Shown one piece after another: positions 17,314 to 22,937 of a DNA stretch of 22,937 nt. The notes beneath the pieces are model-generated. The model was not told the origin of the DNA. It made no database searches and saw nothing but the letters and a program-made list of their open reading frames with translations. Location of the stretch: assembly GCA_025201805.1 (NCBI GenBank), contig MU619301.1:138221-161157 (forward strand), given 5' to 3'. Source of the DNA: Parasitella parasitica (lineage: Eukaryota > Mucoromycota > Mucoromycetes > Mucorales > Mucoraceae). Positions within the stretch are counted from its first letter, which is position 1, and each line of letters starts with the position of its first letter. Made by a program: the position numbers and the translations under genes.

Positions 17314-18230
17314 TTAAGCAACATCACCTACCACAATATATCTGGATAAAATAATTAGAACTCTATCGAACAAAGCAATGCCGAGCGAGGACTTACCCTT
17401 TATCTGCCACCACACTTCTACACTTGAAAAAGACGTTATATTTCAAAACCCAACGAGGCTTTACGCTTGTTCTCTCGTTGATAACATTATGATTAGACAG
17501 TAAAGTAGAAAGAGCATCTGTTGTCAAGATTTCTACAAGGCAAAAGTGAGGATTTAGTTTCTCCTTGACTCCTATAATCAGATTTGCATCACGGTACCTG
17601 TGCTGTCTCCATTAAAAGTCATTTCAATTCCTTTTTCTTTACCAAGGCGGATCAAATCTTGGGGCAAAGAACAACATTGATCAAAGTGTACTTGATCTAT
17701 GCAGGGCTTGACCTTTAAATCTTTCTTGTTGAGAAAATCTGTCAACGTTTGGTGGTCAAAATCAGCCAAGCCCAGCTTTGAAATCACTCCTCTTTCGTGA
17801 TAAGCTTCTAAATCCTTCCATGCTTTACTCACTGATGAAGCACTATCATCAGCATCGAACGAAACAATAAAGGTATCGATAGACGCAACATCCAAGAGTT
17901 GTTGAAGATGATGAATGGCCTTATCAATATGTGATGGTTGGTATTCACTGCAGCTATCCAAGTAGAACAATTTGGCTGGATGGAAAAAAAGAAGGTTTTA
18001 GGGTTCTTTGATCTTGCCCAAATGTAGCTACACCTTACCTGTTACTTCGACATCATTACGATCATCAGGATGTATGCGGCTGCTTAATCTCAAGTCAGGG
18101 ACTTCAAGTAATTCAGTTTCTGTATAGTAGCGGAACGAAGGTTTGTCAGTGCCATTTAAAGATATATCGAGGGTGTCAGAAATAGCTTGGACCAACTAAA
18201 CACATGGAAAAAGTCAATCTCCCCGACAAG

Positions 18231-18265
<35 letters not shown>

Positions 18266-18408
18266 ATCCTCACCTCAGTGTTGGATTTCTTATTCCAATG
18301 CTTCCCGGCAGTAGCAGTCGTTGATGTGAGCATAACATTACCGGTATAAATGACCAATTGTTTAAACTCGGGTACTATGGTATGATCAGGAAAATGTTGA
18401 GAAGGCAT
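17314..18408 (-). CDS. Glutamate-cysteine ligase regulatory (modifier) subunit
   Basis: Five exons read right to left: 18408-18274, 18195-18039, 17975-17598, 17532-17397 and 17341-17314, introns 55-78 nt, 277 residues. GCLM binds the catalytic subunit and tunes the first, rate-limiting step of glutathione synthesis; it is an aldo-keto-reductase-like barrel without that activity. Landmarks are DDRNDVEVTAKLFYLDS, ERGVISKLGLADFDHQTL, VKPCIDQVHFDQCCSLPQDL and, in the last two exons, VKPRWVLKYNVFFKCRS and KGYIVVGDVA, which match the family C-terminus. Reading exon 3 without splicing ends early at 17578 and loses this part. The start at 18408 is chosen because a TATATAAA box at 18478-18485 is too close to the upstream in-frame ATG at 18462. 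Intron 1 contains a 32-nt homopolymer (U in the transcript). Confidence 0.88.
18231..18262. repeat. A32 homopolymer inside intron 1 of the GCL subunit gene
   Basis: Thirty-two consecutive A on the plus strand, a T run on the sense strand directly downstream of the donor. It occupies about 40 percent of the 78-nt intron. Confidence 0.85.
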
Positions 18409-19262
18409 TGAATAAATATTAAGGATTTTTCTTGAGGAAAAGAGGGAATGTTGGAAAATCATTAGAGATCATCTCCGTTTATATACGTTTTTTTTTCGAG
18501 ATATTTGGATTTGTCAGAAAAATCGAGATCTCCGGTCACAGAAGGATACTGAAAGTTCACGGTGAATCCGGCTTATTGTGTTGCCTCCAATGGGTTTATA
18601 ATTCTACTAGGTAGCATTACGGGAGAATAATATGAAAATTGCCAGTAGGCTCAGAGATGGCATTATTCTATTTTAATTCTATCAGTTATATCGCTAGTGT
18701 ATTTTCTGCTCTTTCATGGTACACCTAGTTGATTACTAATATGCTAAAAAAGGGATCATGTCAAGTTGCTGTTATCGGCTGATTCAAACAAAATATAAAT
18801 GCATAAACTCACTCCAGGTTATATTTTGGGGTCGAAAACATATCGTTTTTTCGAGCATTTTCACCATCTTAGTCTTATCAAAATATACAATGTCGTTTCC
18901 TAGATATTAATTTTAAATGCTATACCTACCTAAAGTCTTTTTTTTTTTTTTATTTTATTTTTTCAGAAATGATCAAAGAATTGATATACAAGGCTTTTGT
19001 CTAATTCGCACACCGGCCACATCAAACATTTGGAACAAGAGCCTCATTTAGTAATTCATACACGTAAGTTGGGTACCTTTTCCTTATATGAATGTAATGT
19101 TTGCACCCCCTGATTTTCATTTTGGATGTAGTCAAGTATGATTGTAGTAGTAGATACAAGCATATACATTCTTTATGTAGGAAAATACCCCTCTTTTTCC
19201 TTGTTTCCCAAATTATCCTTCTTTTTTTTTTAAAAAAAAAACCTTTCCCTTCAATACTTTAT
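18409..19262. promoter_or_regulatory. Divergent region of GCL subunit and NIPA genes
   Basis: About 850 bp with no supported gene. TATATAAA at 18478-18485 (minus strand) is the likely core promoter of the GCL subunit gene. T-rich runs occur at 18940-18963, and a T/A palindromic homopolymer pair (about T11 then A10) lies at 19221-19241, 22 bp before the NIPA start. Confidence 0.5.
18478..18485 (-). promoter_or_regulatory. TATA box of the GCL regulatory subunit gene
   Basis: TATATAAA on the minus strand, 70 bp before the ATG at 18408 and only 16 bp before the one at 18462. Confidence 0.5.
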
Positions 19263-20669
19263 ATGACATTAGAAGGGAGATATATTGGGCTAATTCTTGC
19301 TATATGCTCAAGCCTACTTATTGGCGTCTCATTTGTGGTAACTAAAAAGGGACTGCAAAATTCCTCAACAGCTGAGCATGGTAATGCCTAAATTTCTTTC
19401 ATAACTCAACCGCCTTTCATTAAAAAAAACTAATTTCCCTGCCTCACAGGACGAGCCTCCGAGTCGCATCGATATTTAAAGAATCCTATATGGTGGATAG
19501 GCTTGGTCATTATGGTGATGGGTGAGGTTCTTAATTTTATAGGTAACCAATTTTGTAAAGAAGGGTTGGTGACTATATACTGAATATACAAGCATTATAA
19601 GATTAGGGTACACATTTGCTCCCGCTATCTTAATCACACCATTAGGAGCATTAAGCGTCATTATAGGGTAAATTTATACATACATACATACATCAATTGG
19701 TGAGAAGCATGTTTGTATTCAGTTTTATTTTCCAGCGCCATCTTGGGCTCCATATTTTTAAAGGAGAAAATGGGCCCTATAGGCATCATCGGATGCTTAC
19801 TATCTGTAATTGGTGCAGTGATCATCATTTTTCATGCACCTGAAGATCCAGAGGTTCAAAGCGTACAGGAACTAGTTGCCTATATGCTTAAACCAGGTTT
19901 GTGAACCGGATGCAAATTGCTATTATGGAATTAACAATTATACATAGGCTTTTTGGTGTATAGTATATTGATTATAGTGGTTGTGGTGGGAATGATTTGG
20001 AAAGTTGCGCCCAAATACGGAAAAACAAAGCCTATTGTTTATCTTTCTATATGCTCCTTGGTTGGGTCACTTTCTGTAATGGCGGTGAAAGCATTTGGTA
20101 TTGCTGTCAAACTAACAGTTGCTGGAAATAACCAGTTTAATCAACCGTCGACATATATTTTTGGATTCATGTGCGCATTGTTCATATTGATTCAAGTCAA
20201 TTACTTCAACAAGGCATTGGATTTATTCTGCACCAATGTGTAGGTCATATGATCTGTATGCAAATGATGTATTGTGAACTAAACTCTCAAGGGCTATAGA
20301 GTGAATCCTATTTATTACGTATGTTTTACAACTGCCACAATAATCGCATCTGCAATCATGTTTCAAGGTTGGAATACGGCGAGCCCTACAAATACGATTA
20401 GTTTAATTTGTGGGTTTTTGATTATATTCTCGGGTGTTTATTTACTGGATATGATTGCACCACTTTCAAACGTAACTTCAAGTTCTCTGCTGGAGCTTCC
20501 ATTTTCATCGTCATCTTGCCGAGTGTCCTCTATTGCAACTGGAACAGCTACAGAAAAGAGTTACTGGGATGATTATACTAATGCTGACATTGAAGAAAGA
20601 GGAAGACATCCCAATGCTATCCCTAGAAAGAGGCCATCTTCTTCTAGACCAAGAGCACTCTCTGTGTGA
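19263..20669 (+). CDS. NIPA-family magnesium transporter
   Basis: Six exons, 19263-19380, 19450-19542, 19607-19667, 19736-19896, 19948-20239 and 20300-20669, introns 51-69 nt, 364 residues. NIPA proteins are multi-pass membrane carriers linked to Mg2+ uptake, in the drug/metabolite transporter superfamily. Landmarks after splicing: YIGLILAICSSLLIGVSFVV with TKKGL, NPIWWIGLVIMVMGEVLNF, YTFAPAILITPLGALSVII, AILGSIFLKEKMGPIGIIGC and VVNPIYYVCFTTATIIASA. About nine hydrophobic segments alternate with short loops. The last 65 residues form a hydrophilic Ser/Arg-rich cytosolic tail (WDDYTNADIEERGRHP, RKRPSSSRPRALSV). The ATG at 19263 gives the usual short N-terminus; the open frame upstream crosses a T/A homopolymer and has no ATG. 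Intron 3 carries a CATA tandem repeat. Confidence 0.92.
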
Positions 20670-21107
20670 ATGTATCTTTCTAATATCTTGTAAATATCAT
20701 TAATGCGACTTTCAATAAAAAATACACCAAGACATTAGCCCTTATAGTCTGTAAATAAACGTATTTCTTTCTTTTCAAAGGTCTACATAAAAAATAAAAA
20801 ACAAAGCACGCAGACAATTAAAGAAAAGATGCCATTAAATCGTTTAGCCCAAGAACTTGACATCTGTATATCTCTGTCTGTCATTATAAGCATCTCAGCT
20901 TTATTATATACAAAAACAAAAATTTTAAGGGGATATTGTAGCGAGTATCAATATCTGTAAAATCTTCTAATATTACAGCGAACATGAGAAGTATACCATT
21001 GATTGCTACCATTCTATATAAATGTGTAAAAATATTTAAACTATCTTGTTTCGCTTGCTTTTTTTTGATTTAGAAATGCCCACGTAGTAATTGACTATCT
21101 TATTGAT
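20670..21107. other. 3' intergenic region
   Basis: AT-rich spacer between convergent genes. AATAAAAAATA near 20716 could serve NIPA polyadenylation. No ORF or RNA gene is seen. Confidence 0.45.
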
Positions 21108-21338
21108 TTAAAATTCTTTAGTTTCAATAAATGCTGTATGACCACGGCTTCTCTTCTTCTCTTCTTTTAAGCCTTGGTGAAGTTGGTGAAGTTGAGCGGC
21201 TACTGTATTATTGGCAGCATGAATAGCGACACCTTCATGTAAGAATTTATCGAGGAAAGCGGTAGCACTCGCAATAGTGGCATCTTTGTTAGATTCAACC
21301 TTCAAATTAAGAGGTACAAGTTCTGGCCTTTTACTCAT
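21108..21338 (-). CDS. Small uncharacterised protein (76 aa)
   Basis: A single-exon frame with a real ATG. The composition is that of a protein: an N-terminal basic start (MSKRPELVPLNLKV), a central segment likely to form helices (TIASATAFLDKFLHEG, TVAAQLHQLHQGLKEEKKR), and a charged end. There is no signal peptide or membrane segment. Hydrophobic residues in the helices recur at three- and four-residue spacing, which suits a small subunit of a larger complex. I did not recognise the family. The gene converges on NIPA and its 5' side faces a 596-bp AT-rich spacer. Confidence 0.65.
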   Translation of the reverse strand: MSKRPELVPLNLKVESNKDATIASATAFLDKFLHEGVAIHAANNTVAAQLHQLHQGLKEEKKRSRGHTAFIETKEF

Positions 21339-21934
21339 ACTTTACGAATATGTGTGCAAGTGGATTGAAAATGAAGGCAATTCTGCAGTCGGAATATGTG
21401 AAGAAAAAAATATAATCATAAGCCACACGTAGTGAACATCTATACTAATGCAGGTTTACAATCAACCAATGATGGTTTGAACTAAAGCTTTCTTCATCTG
21501 CATTTAAACAAAGAATTCCCCCTCTTGTGTTTTAGAATTAAGTAAGCATTACAATATTTGTCAAGTTAATAGAAGTTTTATAGCGAAATTTTTATACCGA
21601 AGGCGCTAGATCTTTAATTGATACCTGTAACAAGTAACCGAATTATCTCGAACAATACATCAATGTCAAAAAAGACGACTTTTATGCGTTTTATAAGGAG
21701 AGTTCATATACAGATTTACTAGAAAAACATGTAGGTTGTAAGGAGCATTGCCTAGGGGTATTTCAACATCCTATCAGACATTTGACTCGATCAAAATACT
21801 CACTGGATACTCCTTTTATAACACATCGTTCATCACTTGTGCGAAACATTTTCAAACTCCCGTCCTCCTTATTTAAACAAACCACTGCTTTCTACTCTTT
21901 CCTTGTTTCTTCTTGTAATTGTCGAGTAAATACT
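21339..21934. promoter_or_regulatory. Divergent promoter of the small protein and the coiled-coil gene
   Basis: No gene supported. A TATTTAAA element at 21870-21877 lies 58 bp before the coiled-coil start codon. The in-frame upstream ATG at 21782 precedes that element, so it is not used as the start. Confidence 0.45.
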
Positions 21935-22840
21935 ATGGCATCCGAGGCAAACACAGAAAGTGAGTTATGCTGCACATAAGATAGTTTTGGGAATGTATGT
22001 TCTAATTTAAAAATCAAACAAGATGATGGCTCCCTTAGATTAGGACGTTCAACCACAGGCGCAGATATTGGAGAGTTGCAACGAAAAATCAGCCTAGCCG
22101 AAGATGAGCTTCGTCAACTTAAACAAGAGCTAGACCAAACAAAACAGCAAGCTAAGCAAGCCGAATTATCCTCTCAAGAAAGTGGTAGAACTAATCGCAA
22201 GTTGAAAACCGAGATCCAAACCCTCACAGACATGAGTAACCGTAAAGACAGACAAGCTGAAAACTCAAAAGCAACAGCATTTTTCTTCGAGGGGCAAGTA
22301 AAGAAATATAAGGACGAAATTGAGACAGCAAAGCAAGGTATGGGCCATTTAAAAGAACTAGATGATCAGTTGAATCAGGCCAAGTCTGAGCAAGCAGAGC
22401 TGGAAAAGACATCTAAAGAAGAAGCCGCTCGTGTAGACAGCATCATCAAATCTATGAAAGAAGAACACGAAACAAATAAAGAAAATCTCAAAGCTGAAAT
22501 CGATGAAGCTTATGCCAATTTGGAAAAAGTATCGGCCCAAGCTTTGGAATTACAACAAGAAATTCAGCAAAAGATGGAGTCTGAATTACCAGGCCTTGAT
22601 GTACATCAATTAGAGAGAGAATACCGCATTTCAGAACAAAAACAAAAGGATGAGGTTGAGCGGGTCCATGAGGAACTAAGACAGCTTGTTAAAAAATTAG
22701 AGCAATCGGAGGCTTCAACTTTATCGCAAGAAGAAAGTATGGTCAAAGTCAAGGAAGAAATGGATAGAATAACGCGTCGACTTCGTGCTATGGATCAATT
22801 ATCTGCTTCAAATAGCAATGATCCTACGACTTCAAACTAA
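21935..22840 (+). CDS. Coiled-coil protein of unknown function
   Basis: Two exons, 21935-21959 and 22023-22840, are joined across a 63-nt intron and encode 280 residues. Splicing gives MASEANTENDGSLRLGRS, then an almost uninterrupted coiled coil from about residue 27 to 265 (for instance ELQRKISLAEDELRQLKQEL, DRITRRLRAMDQL), broken once by a helix-breaking ESELPGLDVHQ near residue 190. Glu, Lys and Gln dominate and there is no signal peptide or membrane segment. This pattern fits a cytoskeletal, tethering or scaffold protein; similarity to myosin tails or tropomyosin would be by composition only. The short Ser/Asn/Thr tail is unstructured. The start follows a TATTTAAA element. Confidence 0.8.
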
Positions 22841-22918
22841 CTTTTCTTTATACCTTTCTCTATTTTTTAATAAAAAATATTGATAATCAACACTAAAAAA
22901 ATAGTCTACACACATTGC

Positions 22919-22937
22919 TTTTTTTTTTTTTTTTTTT
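22919..22937. repeat. T run at window end
   Basis: At least 19 T, cut off by the window edge. Confidence 0.85.

Noticed and set aside
1-22937. Transposons, CRISPR arrays, tRNA/rRNA genes, or a biosynthetic cluster
   Set aside because: No terminal repeats, transposase domains, regularly spaced repeats, RNA folds or core synthase genes were found; the gene set is mixed housekeeping.

Overview
The window is nuclear DNA of a filamentous fungus, most likely an early-diverging lineage such as Mucoromycota. Genes are compact and mostly interrupted by GT-AG introns of about 50-80 nt, UTRs and promoters are AT-rich with long homopolymer and CT/GA tracts, and the gene set includes septin, NatC subunit, NIPA and AcuK/Ert1 types. 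The phylum is inferred from this style. No rRNA, tRNA, transposon or CRISPR array was found. All introns were placed by eye from splice motifs, reading phase and family similarity.

Layout. 149-670 (+) small secreted double-psi beta-barrel (barwin/RlpA-like) protein. 840-2544 (-) AcuK/Ert1-type Zn2Cys6-PAS transcription factor, five exons including a 22-nt microexon. 3067-4279 (+) SLC25 mitochondrial carrier, divergent from the factor across 522 bp. 4326-5373 (-) Myb/SANT-like protein with an EEQ repeat. 5782-6252 (-) doubtful hypothetical. 7289-8166 (+) sugar-phosphate nucleotidylyltransferase-like protein. 8236-8838 (-) small secreted protein. 9082-10521 (-) GH8 glycoside hydrolase. 10771-11055 (+) RGG-rich small protein with an MPLKIP/TTDN1-like tail. 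11238-11566 (-) NatC Lsm subunit (Naa38). 12098-13687 (+) Cdc10-class septin, nine exons. 14582-15535 (+) HIS1. 15581-16345 (-) urease accessory UreF. 17314-18408 (-) glutamate-cysteine ligase regulatory subunit, five exons. 19263-20669 (+) NIPA-type Mg transporter. 21108-21338 (-) small unknown protein. 21935-22840 (+) coiled-coil protein.

The genes are mostly unrelated housekeeping and accessory genes, not a cluster. The one plausible functional link is the AcuK/Ert1-like regulator and the mitochondrial carrier on a shared divergent promoter, since this regulator family controls gluconeogenic carbon use. Two convergent pairs (carrier/SANT and HIS1/UreF) have stop codons only about 45 bp apart.

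No novel multi-gene system was recognised. The points most worth checking are gene-structure ones: the microexon inside the zinc cluster, the hidden C-terminal exons of the GCL regulatory subunit, the 5' end of the GH8 gene, the alternative septin C-terminus, a possible MPLKIP/TTDN1 relative, and an unexplained set of strong splice signals at about 16780-17130.
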